Source: JAKAWQ01 sp035509315 (GTDB lineage: Bacteria; Pseudomonadota; Alphaproteobacteria; Acetobacterales; Acetobacteraceae). From it: a stretch of 64,000 nt of DNA. Below are positions 7,862 to 15,922 of the stretch, in pieces. The notes under the pieces are model-generated. The model made no database searches, was not told the DNA's origin, and saw nothing but the letters and a program-made list of their open reading frames with translations. The translations under genes and the position numbers were made by a program. The DNA lies in assembly GCA_035509315.1 (NCBI GenBank), contig DATJLS010000068.1:1-64000 (forward strand), in the 5' to 3' direction. Each line of letters starts with the position of its first letter. Positions within the stretch are counted from its first letter, which is position 1.

Positions 7862-8791
7862 GTGGCACTCAGGGACATTCTGGTGGTGCTGGACGCAAGC
7901 GCCCGGAACGAGGCGCGGCTCACGCTCGCAATGGCGCTCGCGCGGCGGCACGGTGCCGGGCTCAACGGGTTTTGCGCGATGGGGCTCCTCTCCGCCCCGG
8001 AGCCGGCCCAGGCACCGCCCCGCTATCCCGAGCCGTTCGGCTTGCAGGGAATCGCCAATATCGCGGCCGAGTCACCCGTCTCGGCTTCAGCGTTCGAATC
8101 GATCACCAGCACCCAGGCCGATCTCGCCGACCGGATTGGCGAGGCTTTCCGCGAGACGGCCAGGCAGGCCACGCTTCGCGCGACCTACGAGAGTGATCTG
8201 GGTCCGCCGGCCGCTTCGATCGTGCAACGGGCGCGCACGGCCGATCTCGTCGTGATGGGACAGCCGGACCCCGAGGATCCGCATGAGCAGGCCGCCCGGC
8301 GGGCGATCGAGGACGTGCTGCTTCTCGGCGGCCGGCCTGTCCTTGTCGTTCCCTATGCCGGAAATTTCCCTTCCGTGGGGAAGACCGTGCTGATCGGCTG
8401 GAGCGAGACGCGCGAGGCGGCACGCGCCGCGCACGATGCGCTGGCGCTGATGGAGCCGGACGCGAAGGCAACGCTGCTGACCATTCATCGCGGGCCGCTC
8501 ACCCCTGAAGGAGAGGCGCTTCCCGCCGCCGAGGCCGCCCGGCATTTCGCCCGCCACGGCATCGATGCGGAGCCCGCCGAGACGGTGCCGGAGGCCGTGG
8601 GCGCGCCCACGGTCATCGTGCGGCCGACCGTCACCGAGGCGGGCGCGTTCCTCAACTATGCGAGCGATCTCGGCGCCGACCTTCTCGTCATCGGTGGCTA
8701 TGGGCATTCCCGCGCGCGGGAACTCGTGCTCGGCGGCATGACGCGCTCGCTCCTCAACACCACGACGCTGCCGCTCCTGATGTCCCATTGA
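7862..8791 (+). CDS. universal stress protein, tandem UspA domains
   Basis: 309-residue cytoplasmic protein with two UspA-like halves. The N-terminal half starts RDILVVLDASARNEARLTLAMALAR, and its end has DLVVMGQPDPEDPHEQAARRAIEDVLLLGGRPVLVVP. The C-terminal half ends DLLVIGGYGHSRARELVLGGMTRSLLNTTTLPLLMSH, the canonical GGYGHSR(x)E nucleotide-binding pattern; the first half lacks it. The GTG at 7862 is taken as start because GGGAGGGACGAG lies just before it. An in-frame ATG further upstream (7760) would run through the tandem repeat. It converges with leuB, with 34 bases between the stops. Confidence 0.87.
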   Translation: MALRDILVVLDASARNEARLTLAMALARRHGAGLNGFCAMGLLSAPEPAQAPPRYPEPFGLQGIANIAAESPVSASAFESITSTQADLADRIGEAFRETARQATLRATYESDLGPPAASIVQRARTADLVVMGQPDPEDPHEQAARRAIEDVLLLGGRPVLVVPYAGNFPSVGKTVLIGWSETREAARAAHDALALMEPDAKATLLTIHRGPLTPEGEALPAAEAARHFARHGIDAEPAETVPEAVGAPTVIVRPTVTEAGAFLNYASDLGADLLVIGGYGHSRARELVLGGMTRSLLNTTTLPLLMSH

Positions 8792-8825
8792 GCGGTGCGA
8801 AGATCGCAGGGCCTGCCTCTCGATC

Positions 8826-9938
8826 TCACGCAGCGAGGCGGTCGAGCTCCCTGATGACCGCTTCGCCCATCTTCGCGGTTCCGACTTCCTTGCAGCCCGC
8901 CGCCATCACGTCCGGCGTGCGCAAGCCCGAGGCAAGGACGTTCGTGCAGGCGCGCTCGAGCAGCGCCGCCTCCTCCTCGAGCGCGAAGGACCAGCGCAGC
9001 AGCATGGCGAAGCTCAGGATCTCGGCCATGGGATTGGCGAGCCCCTTGCCCGCGATGTCCGGCGCGCTGCCATGGATCGGCTCATAGAGCGCCGGGCGCT
9101 TGCCCGATGCGTCCGGCGCGCCGAGCGTGGCCGAAGGGAGCATGCCGAGGCTTCCCGTCAGCATCGAGGCGAGATCGGAAAGGAGGTCGCCGAAGAGGTT
9201 GGAGGTGACGATGACATCGAACTGCCGCGGATTGCGCACGAGCTGCATCGCGCAATTGTCGGCATACATGTGGGAGAGCGAGACCTCGGGAAATTCCCTC
9301 TTCCCAAGCGCGGTCATCGTCTCCCGCCAGAGAAGACCGCTCTCCATCACGTTGGCCTTCTCGACACTGCAAAGACGCCCCGCGCGCTTTTGCGCAAGCT
9401 CGAAGGCGACGCGACCGACGCGCTCGATCTCGTTGGTGGTGTAGACTTCGGTGTTGATTCCGCGCTTCTGCCCATCCGGCAGGGTCTCGACGCCGCGCGG
9501 CTCGCCGAAATAGATGCCGCCGGTGGCTTCGCGCACGATCATCAGGTCGAGCCCGCGCACGATCTCGGGCTTGAGCGTGCTCGCCTCGGCGAGCGGCGCG
9601 AGCACCACGGCGGGACGCAGATTGGCGAACAGGCCAAGCTCGCGCCGGAGCGTGAGAATGCCGATCTCGGGGCGCCTGGCGAAGCCGAGAGAGTCCCATT
9701 TCGGCCCGCCGACCGCGCCGAAGAGAACGGCATCCGCCGCCTTGGCGCGCGCAACGGTCTCCGCCGCGATCGGCGTGCCCAGCGCATCGATCGCCGCACC
9801 GCCGACGAGATCCTCGGCAATCTCGAAAGAAACCGCACGGTGCCGCGCGAGCCAGTCGATGACGTGGCGCACTTCGGTCATCACTTCCGGGCCGATGCCG
9901 TCACCTGGCAGCAGCAGGAGCGTCCTGTTCGCTGGCAT
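8826..9938 (-). CDS. leuB: 3-isopropylmalate dehydrogenase
   Basis: 370-residue NAD-dependent enzyme that oxidises and decarboxylates (2R,3S)-3-isopropylmalate in leucine synthesis. Seen: LLLLPGDGIGPEVM at the N-terminus, FGAVGGPKWD, LRRELGLFANLRP with the substrate-binding arginines, the VREATGGIYFGEPRG block, and DNCAMQLVRNPRQFDVIVTSNLFGDLLSD with metal-binding aspartates. The C-terminal YEPIHGSAPDIAGKG block is the NAD-binding loop. The start lies two bases after the leuD stop. It is the last gene of the run that begins at ffh. Confidence 0.97.
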   Translation of the reverse strand: MPANRTLLLLPGDGIGPEVMTEVRHVIDWLARHRAVSFEIAEDLVGGAAIDALGTPIAAETVARAKAADAVLFGAVGGPKWDSLGFARRPEIGILTLRRELGLFANLRPAVVLAPLAEASTLKPEIVRGLDLMIVREATGGIYFGEPRGVETLPDGQKRGINTEVYTTNEIERVGRVAFELAQKRAGRLCSVEKANVMESGLLWRETMTALGKREFPEVSLSHMYADNCAMQLVRNPRQFDVIVTSNLFGDLLSDLASMLTGSLGMLPSATLGAPDASGKRPALYEPIHGSAPDIAGKGLANPMAEILSFAMLLRWSFALEEEAALLERACTNVLASGLRTPDVMAAGCKEVGTAKMGEAVIRELDRLAA

Positions 9939-9940
9939 CG

Positions 9941-10573
9941 TTACGCGGCGGCCTCGGTGGTCGGGGTCATCCAGGCCCACTCGGCGCGGCGCTTCTCCTC
10001 GAAACGGTCGATCGCCGAAGCGTGCTGCATCGTCTGGCCGATATCGTCGAGCCCTTCGAGCAGGAGATGCTTGCGGAATGGATCGATCTCAAAATGAACT
10101 TCCTCCCCGCCCGGGCGGATCACCACCTGCCGCTCGAGATCGATCGTAAGCCGCGCATTGCCGCCCATGGCCGCATCCGCCATCAGTTGCGCGCAGATCT
10201 CTTCCGGCAGCCGGATCGGCAGGAGCCCGTTCTTGAGGCTGTTGTTGTAGAAGATATCGCCGAACGAAGGGGCGATCACGCAGCGTATTCCGAAATCGAG
10301 CAGCGCCCAGGGCGCATGCTCGCGCGAGGAGCCGCAGCCGAAATTGTCGCCCGCCACCAGCACGCCCGCCTTGCGCCAGGGCTCGCGGTTGAGGACGAAG
10401 TCCGCGTTCTCGCTGCCGTCCTGATGGTTGAAGCGGAGCGGATCGAAGAGATGCGCGCCAAGCCCCGTGCGCTTGATCGTCTTGAGGAAGCGCGCGGGGA
10501 TGACCTTGTCGGTATCGACGTTCGCCATCGGCAAAGACGCGGCGATGGCGGTGAGCTTCGTGAATTTCTCCAT
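9941..10573 (-). CDS. leuD: 3-isopropylmalate dehydratase small subunit
   Basis: 210-residue swivelling-domain subunit that pairs with LeuC to isomerise 2- to 3-isopropylmalate. Seen: PMANVDTDKVIPARFLK near the N-terminus and the GDNFGCGSSREHAPWALLDFGI block carrying the conserved GSSREHA substrate-binding loop, then FGDIFYNNSLKNGLLP. Length is normal. The ATG at 10573 starts two bases after the leuC stop, and its stop lies two bases before leuB, so the three genes are almost certainly co-translated. Confidence 0.97.
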   Translation of the reverse strand: MEKFTKLTAIAASLPMANVDTDKVIPARFLKTIKRTGLGAHLFDPLRFNHQDGSENADFVLNREPWRKAGVLVAGDNFGCGSSREHAPWALLDFGIRCVIAPSFGDIFYNNSLKNGLLPIRLPEEICAQLMADAAMGGNARLTIDLERQVVIRPGGEEVHFEIDPFRKHLLLEGLDDIGQTMQHASAIDRFEEKRRAEWAWMTPTTEAAA

Positions 10574-10575
10574 GG

Positions 10576-11988
10576 TCAGGCGAGCTCCCGCACATCGGCG
10601 AAATGGCCCGCGATCGCCGCCGCCGCCGCCATCGCCGGCGAAAGCAGATGCGTGCGCGCGCCCGGGCCCTGCCGCCCCTCGAAATTGCGGTTGGAGGTGC
10701 TGGCGGAACGCTTGCCTCTCTGCACCTTGTCCGGGTTCATGCCGAGGCACATGGAGCAGCCCGCCTCGCGCCACTCGAACCCCGCCTCCTTGAACACGGC
10801 ATCGAGCCCTTCGGCCTCCGCCTGCTTCTTCACCAGCCCCGAGCCCGGCACCACCAGCGCCTGCACGCCGGGCGCCACCTTGCGGCCGCGGACGATGCGC
10901 GCCGCCTCGCGGATATCCTCGATGCGGCTGTTCGTGCAGCTGCCGATGAAGACGACATCCACCGGAATGTCGATCATCTTCGTGCCGGGGGTGAGGCCCA
11001 TATAGTCGAGCATGCGGCGCCAGTTCTCGCGCCGCGTCAGGTCCGGGAGCGTGTCCGGATCGGGCACCTGCCCGGTGATCGGCACCACCGTCTCCGGGCT
11101 CGTGCCCCAGGTCACCATCGGCGCGAGGTCCGAGACATCGAGCGTGACGCCATGGTCGAAGGAAGCGCCCGGGTCCGTCGCAAGGCTCCGCCAATATTCG
11201 ATCGCGCGATCGAGCGCCTCGCCCCTGGGCGCGAAGGGCCGTCCGGAGACATAGGCGAACGTGGTGTCGTCCGGGGCGACGAGCCCGGCGCGCGCGCCCG
11301 CCTCGATCGACATGTTGCAGACCGTCATCCGCCCGGCCATGTCGAGCGCCCGGATCGCCTCGCCCATATATTCGATCACGTGGCCCGTTCCGCCGCCCGT
11401 GCCGATGGAGCCGATGATCGCGAGCACGATGTCCTTGGCCGAGCAGCCCACGGGCAGCCTGCCCGTGACTTCCACCCGCATGTTCTTCGCCGGGCGCTGA
11501 AGGAGCGTCTGGGTCGCCAGCACATGCTCGACCTCGGAGGTGCCGATCCCGAAGGCGAGCGCGCCCATCGCCCCGTGCGTGGAGGTATGCGAATCCCCGC
11601 AGACGATCGTCATTCCCGGCAGGCTGAGCCCGAGCTCAGGCCCGATGACATGGACGATGCCCTGCCGCTCGTCGAGAACGGGGATATAGGGCACCCCGAA
11701 GGCCGCCACGTTCTGCTCGAGCGTCTCGACCTGGAGGCGGCTTTCCGGCTCGTCGATGCCGTTCCGGCGATTGGTGGTCGGGATATTGTGGTCGGCGACC
11801 GCGATGGTGGCATCCGGCCGGCGCACGCCGCGATGGGCGAGCCGCAACCCCTCGAAAGCCTGCGGGCTCGTGACCTCGTGCACGAGATGGCGGTCGATAT
11901 AAAGAAGGCAGGTTCCGTCGGGCAGATTTTCGACGACGTGATTCGCCCAGATCTTGTCGAAAAGGGTGCGCGGTTTTCCCTGCGCCAT
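10576..11988 (-). CDS. leuC: 3-isopropylmalate dehydratase large subunit
   Basis: 470-residue aconitase-superfamily subunit with a [4Fe-4S] cluster. Seen: TLFDKIWANHVV at the start, IDRHLVHEVTSPQAFEGLR, CGDSHTSTHGAMGALAFGIGTSEVEHVLATQ, and cluster cysteines in FIGSCTNSRIEDIREAA and CSMCLGMNPD. The C-terminus has RSASTSNRNFEGRQGPGARTHL, the characteristic substrate-binding end. Two consecutive ATG codons exist (11991, 11988); GGAGAA upstream gives better spacing to 11988. It follows rplS by about 64 bases, enough for a separate promoter, though read-through from the ribosomal genes is likely. Confidence 0.97.
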   Translation of the reverse strand: MAQGKPRTLFDKIWANHVVENLPDGTCLLYIDRHLVHEVTSPQAFEGLRLAHRGVRRPDATIAVADHNIPTTNRRNGIDEPESRLQVETLEQNVAAFGVPYIPVLDERQGIVHVIGPELGLSLPGMTIVCGDSHTSTHGAMGALAFGIGTSEVEHVLATQTLLQRPAKNMRVEVTGRLPVGCSAKDIVLAIIGSIGTGGGTGHVIEYMGEAIRALDMAGRMTVCNMSIEAGARAGLVAPDDTTFAYVSGRPFAPRGEALDRAIEYWRSLATDPGASFDHGVTLDVSDLAPMVTWGTSPETVVPITGQVPDPDTLPDLTRRENWRRMLDYMGLTPGTKMIDIPVDVVFIGSCTNSRIEDIREAARIVRGRKVAPGVQALVVPGSGLVKKQAEAEGLDAVFKEAGFEWREAGCSMCLGMNPDKVQRGKRSASTSNRNFEGRQGPGARTHLLSPAMAAAAAIAGHFADVRELA

Positions 11989-12052
11989 CATATTTCTCCG
12001 TTCTTTCCCCCGGAACTTCCCCAAAACATTTCCTTGGGGGCGGGGGCGGCCG

Positions 12053-12457
12053 CTACTCCGCGGCGGCGGCCGCAGGCGCCTCGGCGGGCGGCGGCGTCTC
12101 GCGCGCGCGCTCGGCGATGCGCGCCGATTTGCCGCGCCGTCCGCGCAGGTAATAGAGCTTGGCGCGCCGCACCTTGCCCCGCCGCACCACCTCGATGCCG
12201 GCGAGGGTCGGCGCATGGAGCGGGAAGACGCGCTCGACGCCCTCGCCATAGCTGATCTTGCGCACGGTGAAGCTGCTGTTGAGCCCGCGATTGGAGCGCG
12301 CGATGCAAACGCCCTCGAAGGCCTGGGTGCGCGTCCGCTCACCCTCCACCACCCGGACGAGCACGCGCAGCGTGTCGCCCGGGCCGAATTCGGGCACCGC
12401 CCGCTCGGCAGAGAGCCGCGCGACCGCCTCCGCCTCATAGCGCTGAATGATATTCAT
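12053..12457 (-). CDS. rplS: 50S ribosomal protein L19
   Basis: 134 residues. L19 sits at the 30S-50S interface. Seen: FGPGDTLRVLVRVVEGERTR, TQAFEGVCIARSNRGLNSSFTVRKISYGEGVERVFPLH, and RRGKVRRAKLYYLRGRRGKSARI, all characteristic. The Ala/Pro-rich C-terminal tail (about residues 120-134) is an extension of the kind common in high-GC alphaproteobacteria. It lies 24 bases downstream of trmD. Confidence 0.97.
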   Translation of the reverse strand: MNIIQRYEAEAVARLSAERAVPEFGPGDTLRVLVRVVEGERTRTQAFEGVCIARSNRGLNSSFTVRKISYGEGVERVFPLHAPTLAGIEVVRRGKVRRAKLYYLRGRRGKSARIAERARETPPPAEAPAAAAAE

Positions 12458-12481
12458 GGAACTGACCCTTTCGGCGTTTCC

Positions 12482-13183
12482 TTACGGCGCCCCGGCCCGG
12501 CTGGCAACCGTTGCGGCCAGCAGGTCAGGACGGCGTTCGCGCGTGATCCGCTCCGCCTCGGCGCGCCGCCAGGCGGCGATGGCGGCGTGGTCGCCCGAGA
12601 GCAGCACGGGAGGCACCGCCCTGCCCTGCCAGACGGGCGGGCGGGTGTAATGGGGATATTCGAGCAGCCTGTCCGAAAAACTTTCCTCGGCGGCCGAGGC
12701 GCTTGCCCCCATCACGCCAGGCAGTAGCCGGACCACGGCATCGAGCAGCACCATAGAAGGAAGCTCACCGCCCGAAAGCACATAATCCCCGATGCTGAGC
12801 TCCTCGAAGCCGCGCGCCTCGATCACCCGCTGGTCGATCCCTTCATAGCGGCCGGAGAGCACCACCACCCCCGCCCCGCGAGCGAGCGAGGCCACCCGCG
12901 CCTGGTCGAGCCGTCTTCCCCGAGGGCTCAGGCAAATCAGGGGCCTGCCGTCCACCACCGTCGCCACCGCCCGGTCCACCACATCCGCGCGCATCACCAT
13001 TCCCGCCCCGCCCCCATAGGGCGTGTCATCGACGCTGCGGTGCCGGTCGGTCGCGAAGGCGCGGATATCGACCGGATCGAGCTGCCAGAGCCCGGCAACG
13101 AGCGCCCGGCCGGCAAGCGAGGCGCCGAGCGGACCCGGGAAAAGCTCGGGGAAAAGCGTGAGAACGCTTGCCCGGAAGCTCAC
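12482..13183 (-). CDS. trmD: tRNA (guanine-37-N1)-methyltransferase
   Basis: 233-residue SPOUT-class enzyme that methylates G37 of tRNAs reading CNN codons. Seen: ASVLTLFPELFPGPL, HRSVDDTPYGGGAGMVMRADV, LSPRGRRLDQ, and the knotted AdoMet site in LSGRYEGIDQRVIE and SIGDYVLSGGELPSMVLLDAV. The GTG start at 13183 overlaps the rimM stop in a GTGA arrangement, showing translational coupling. An apparent upstream extension of the frame is out of register with the real rimM product. Confidence 0.95.
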   Translation of the reverse strand: MSFRASVLTLFPELFPGPLGASLAGRALVAGLWQLDPVDIRAFATDRHRSVDDTPYGGGAGMVMRADVVDRAVATVVDGRPLICLSPRGRRLDQARVASLARGAGVVVLSGRYEGIDQRVIEARGFEELSIGDYVLSGGELPSMVLLDAVVRLLPGVMGASASAAEESFSDRLLEYPHYTRPPVWQGRAVPPVLLSGDHAAIAAWRRAEAERITRERRPDLLAATVASRAGAP

Positions 13184-13710
13184 GCGCCGTCTCCCGCAAC
13201 CTCTTCTCCCGCAACCTCTGTCGAAGAAGGCGGCGCGACGATGATCCGCCCCGCCGCGAGATCGATCTCCGGCACGGCGGCGCGGGTGAAGGGAACGAAG
13301 AGAGGGCCGATCTCCAGGCTCGCGCCGGCCCCATAATCGTGCACCGCGCTCACCCGGCCGAGCGCCGTCCCCGCTTCGTCGAAGGCGGCAAGACCGATCA
13401 GGTCGGCAAGGTAGAACTCCTCCGCCGCGGGCGCGGGAAGCGAGGCGCGCGGCACATAGAGCCTGCGGTTGGTGAGAAGCGCCGCCGTCGCGCGGTCCGC
13501 GACCGGGCGCTCGCCCTCGGCGGAGAGGAGGGTCAGACGCGCCCGTCCCTCGCCCGCCCATTCGAGGCGATAACGCGCCCCCTTCTGATCCTCAAGCGGG
13601 CCGTAGCGGGCCAGCGCGGCGGGATCGGCGGTGTAGCTGGTGACATGCACGAGCCCGCGGACACCGTGCGGCCGGCCGATGATGCCCACCAGCACCCGCC
13701 GCTCAGCCAT
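13180..13710 (-). CDS. rimM: ribosome maturation factor
   Basis: 176 residues, needed for assembly of the 30S head. Seen: VGIIGRPHGVRGLVHVTSYT at the N-terminus (RimM domain) and a C-terminal PRC-barrel with EFYLADLIGLAAFDEAGTALG, then LEIGPLFVPFTRAAVPEIDLAAGRIIV. Its stop overlaps the trmD GTG. The gap of about 130 bases to rpsP holds two hairpins (13739-13781 and 13810-13835), unusual inside this operon. Confidence 0.95.
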   Translation of the reverse strand: MAERRVLVGIIGRPHGVRGLVHVTSYTADPAALARYGPLEDQKGARYRLEWAGEGRARLTLLSAEGERPVADRATAALLTNRRLYVPRASLPAPAAEEFYLADLIGLAAFDEAGTALGRVSAVHDYGAGASLEIGPLFVPFTRAAVPEIDLAAGRIIVAPPSSTEVAGEEVAGDGA

Positions 13711-13738
13711 CGCGGCAAGGAAGCGCCAGAAGCCGCCC

Positions 13739-13781
13739 AGTGTCCCGACTCGTAAATATCGTCATCATGCGCCGGGACACT
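13739..13781. repeat. inverted repeat between rpsP and rimM
   Basis: AGTGTCCCG (13739-13747) pairs with CGGGACACT (13773-13781) across 25 bases. A third partial copy, GGACACT, lies next to the second hairpin near the rpsP stop. Confidence 0.65.
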
Positions 13782-13809
13782 CGCTCTTTGTTTTCAGCGG
13801 CCTGCTGGT

Positions 13810-13835
13810 CCCTGAAATGCGAAGGCATTTCAGGG
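13810..13835 (-). terminator. perfect 11-bp hairpin after rpsP
   Basis: CCCTGAAATGC and GCATTTCAGGG form an 11-base-pair perfect stem with a four-base loop, nine bases beyond the rpsP stop. There is no uridine tract on the transcript side, so it may be an RNA-processing or stabilising hairpin, or part of a mobile intergenic repeat, rather than a Rho-independent terminator. Confidence 0.55.
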
Positions 13836-13843
13836 GCAGGACA

Positions 13844-14155
13844 CTAGCCTTTCTTGCTCTTGCGCGGCTGGGACTGCTTGGTCTGCTCATGCCGGACGGG
13901 CGGCTGCGCGAGCCCCGCATTGCCGAGGAAGCGCGCCACCCGCTCGGTCGCGAGAGCGCCCTGGCCGAGCCAGTGCGTGACCCGCTCGGGCATCAGCCGC
14001 ACGCGCTCGGCATGATCGGCCGGCAGCAGCGGATTGTAGGTGCCGACCCGCTCGATGAAGCGCCCGTCCCGCGGGCTGCGGCTATCGGCGATGACGATGT
14101 GGTAATAGGGGCGCTTCTTCGCCCCTGCCCGGGCCAGCCGGATCTTCAGGCTCAT
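13844..14155 (-). CDS. rpsP: 30S ribosomal protein S16
   Basis: 103 residues. Seen: MSLKIRLARAGAKKRPYYH followed by IVIADSRSPRDGRFIERVGTYNPLL, the family hallmark, and ERVTHWLGQGALATERVARFL. The C-terminal tail is rich in Lys/Gln/Ser, as in many alphaproteobacteria. It lies 39 bases downstream of ffh. Confidence 0.97.
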   Translation of the reverse strand: MSLKIRLARAGAKKRPYYHIVIADSRSPRDGRFIERVGTYNPLLPADHAERVRLMPERVTHWLGQGALATERVARFLGNAGLAQPPVRHEQTKQSQPRKSKKG

Positions 14156-14194
14156 TCTTTCCGTCTCTCCTGCGGTTTCACTCGATCTTTGCGT

Positions 14195-15571
14195 TCAGAA
14201 CGGGCGGCGTGGTCCGCCGCCGGGCGGCATCAGCGCCGAAAGCCCATGCCGCATCAGGCCCTTCTCGCCCAGCTTCTGCGCCCGCTTCATCATCACCGTG
14301 ATGTCCTCGAACTGCTTCAGAAGCTTGTTCACCTCGGGGACGCTGGTGCCCGAGCCGGCAGCGATCCGCCGCTTGCGGCTTGCCTTGATGACGTCCGGGT
14401 GACGGCGCTCGGCCATTGTCATCGAGCCGATGATGGCGGCCTGGCGCTTCAGGATCTTGGTATCGAGATTGGCTTCGGCGAGTTGCGCCTTCACCTTGTT
14501 GACGCCGGGCAGCATGCCGAGAATGCCCGAAAGGCTGCCCATGCGGGTGATCTGGCGGAGCTGGGTGGCATAATCCTCGAGGTCGAACTTGCCCTTCGCC
14601 ATCTTGGCGGCGAGCCGCTCAGCCTCGTCGCGGTCGATCGTCTCGGCCGCCCGCTCGACGAGCCCGACGATGTCACCCATGCCGAGGATGCGCCCGGCCA
14701 CGCGCTCGGGGTGGAAATCCTCGAGCGCATCGAGCTTTTCTCCCACGCCCACCAGCTTGATGGGCGCGCCGGTGACCGCCCGCATCGAAAGCGCGGCGCC
14801 GCCGCGCGCATCGCCATCCATCCGCGAGAGCACGATGCCGCTGACCGAGACCGCCTCGTTGAAGGCGCGCGCGGTATTGACCGCGTCCTGCCCGGTCATG
14901 GCATCGACCACGAGCAGCGTCTCGGCAGGCGAGGTCGCGGCGCGGACCGATTTGACCTCCTCCATCAAGGCGGCATCGATCGAGAGCCGCCCGGCGGTAT
15001 CGAGGATGACGATATCGAACCCTTCCCGCCGTCCCGTCTCCATCGCCCGCTCCGCGATCGCGAGCGGACCCTGCCCGGCGATGATCGGCAGGCTCGCCAC
15101 GCCGGCGCGCTCCGCCAGCTGAGCGAGCTGAAGCTGGGCGGCCGGACGCTGCACATCGAGGCTCGCGAGCAGCACTTTCTTGCGGCTCTTCTCGCGCAGC
15201 CGGAGCGCAAGCTTTCCGGCCGTCGTGGTCTTGCCGGAGCCTTGCAGCCCCACCAGCAGGATGGGCACGGGCGGCGGCGCCTCGGTCGTGAGCGGCACGG
15301 CCCCCTCGCCGCCAAGTGCCTCGACCAGCGCGTCATTCACGATCTTGACGACCTGCTGGCCCGGCGTGACCGATTTCAGGACTTCCTGGCCGATGGCGCG
15401 GGCGCGCACCTTCTCGGTGAGATCGCGCACCACGGGCAGGGCGACGTCCGCCTCAAGCAAGGCCACGCGCACCTCGCGCAGAGCCTCGTTCACGTCCGCC
15501 TCGGAGAGCGAGCCGCGGCGGCGGAGCCGGTCGAAGACGCCGGAAAGCCGGTTCGAGAGCGCGTCGAACAT
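14195..15571 (-). CDS. ffh: signal recognition particle protein Ffh
   Basis: 458-residue GTPase that binds signal sequences and 4.5S RNA and targets nascent membrane proteins to FtsY. Domains: N (1-85), G with G1 GLQGSGKTTTAGKLA, DTAGRLSID (G3), and SRMDGDARGGAALS with the G4/G5 region, then a C-terminal M domain (about 310-440) with LEDYATQLRQITRMGSLSGI followed by the methionine-rich LPGV region and GSGTSVPEVNKLLKQFEDI. The start MFDALSNRLSGVFDRLR at 15571 matches the family's normal N-terminus; the upstream frame is not conserved. It is the first gene of the operon to leuB. Confidence 0.97.
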   Translation of the reverse strand: MFDALSNRLSGVFDRLRRRGSLSEADVNEALREVRVALLEADVALPVVRDLTEKVRARAIGQEVLKSVTPGQQVVKIVNDALVEALGGEGAVPLTTEAPPPVPILLVGLQGSGKTTTAGKLALRLREKSRKKVLLASLDVQRPAAQLQLAQLAERAGVASLPIIAGQGPLAIAERAMETGRREGFDIVILDTAGRLSIDAALMEEVKSVRAATSPAETLLVVDAMTGQDAVNTARAFNEAVSVSGIVLSRMDGDARGGAALSMRAVTGAPIKLVGVGEKLDALEDFHPERVAGRILGMGDIVGLVERAAETIDRDEAERLAAKMAKGKFDLEDYATQLRQITRMGSLSGILGMLPGVNKVKAQLAEANLDTKILKRQAAIIGSMTMAERRHPDVIKASRKRRIAAGSGTSVPEVNKLLKQFEDITVMMKRAQKLGEKGLMRHGLSALMPPGGGPRRPF

Positions 15572-15922
15572 CGTCTTGCCCCAAACGAAAATGCGCCGCT
15601 GCGCGAACCCTCGCGGAGCGGCGGTGCCCCCGAACGGCGGGGACGGGCAGAGCATATGCGCCCCCGGCGGCGCACCGTCAACGCGGGCGCAGTGCTGCCC
15701 GATCCCGGGAAGCTGTCCGATCCCGGGAAAAGGTGCCGCCCCCGCGCGCGCATGAAAGCCGAGCGGAGGCGGCGAGGTGATGCAGGGTGAGTGACACCTT
15801 CCCTGCTCCCGGTAACTTATCGTTGTGAGAGCGCAAAGTCTCGATAGTAATTTCCATATTTTTCTCTATTATTAGATGATGTGCTCAGAGAAAGGCCGTC
15901 ATCCGGCGCCTTCGGGGGATGA
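15572..15922. other. intergenic region upstream of ffh
   Basis: Should contain the ffh promoter. It holds two tandem 18-base units (15695-15730) and an AT-rich patch around 15815-15890, where a promoter or the 3' end of the exporter transcript could lie. No gene is seen. Confidence 0.5.
15695..15730. repeat. two tandem 18-base units upstream of ffh
   Basis: CTGCCCGATCCCGGGAAG and CTGTCCGATCCCGGGAAA lie end to end, differing at two positions. Each holds a CCCGGG palindrome. They lie about 125-160 bases upstream of the ffh start. Confidence 0.7.

Noticed and set aside
5766..8255. Very long open frame on the plus strand opposite the GMC oxidoreductase
   Set aside because: Arg/Ala/His-rich, no known domain, exactly opposite a well-supported gene; an effect of high GC on the antisense frame.
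10576..12438. Extension of leuC into the rplS region
   Set aside because: The added part is an out-of-frame reading of rplS; LeuC starts at the MAQGKPRTLFDK block.
13640..15790. 716-residue plus-strand frame over rpsP and ffh
   Set aside because: Antisense shadow of two essential genes; no start context or domain.
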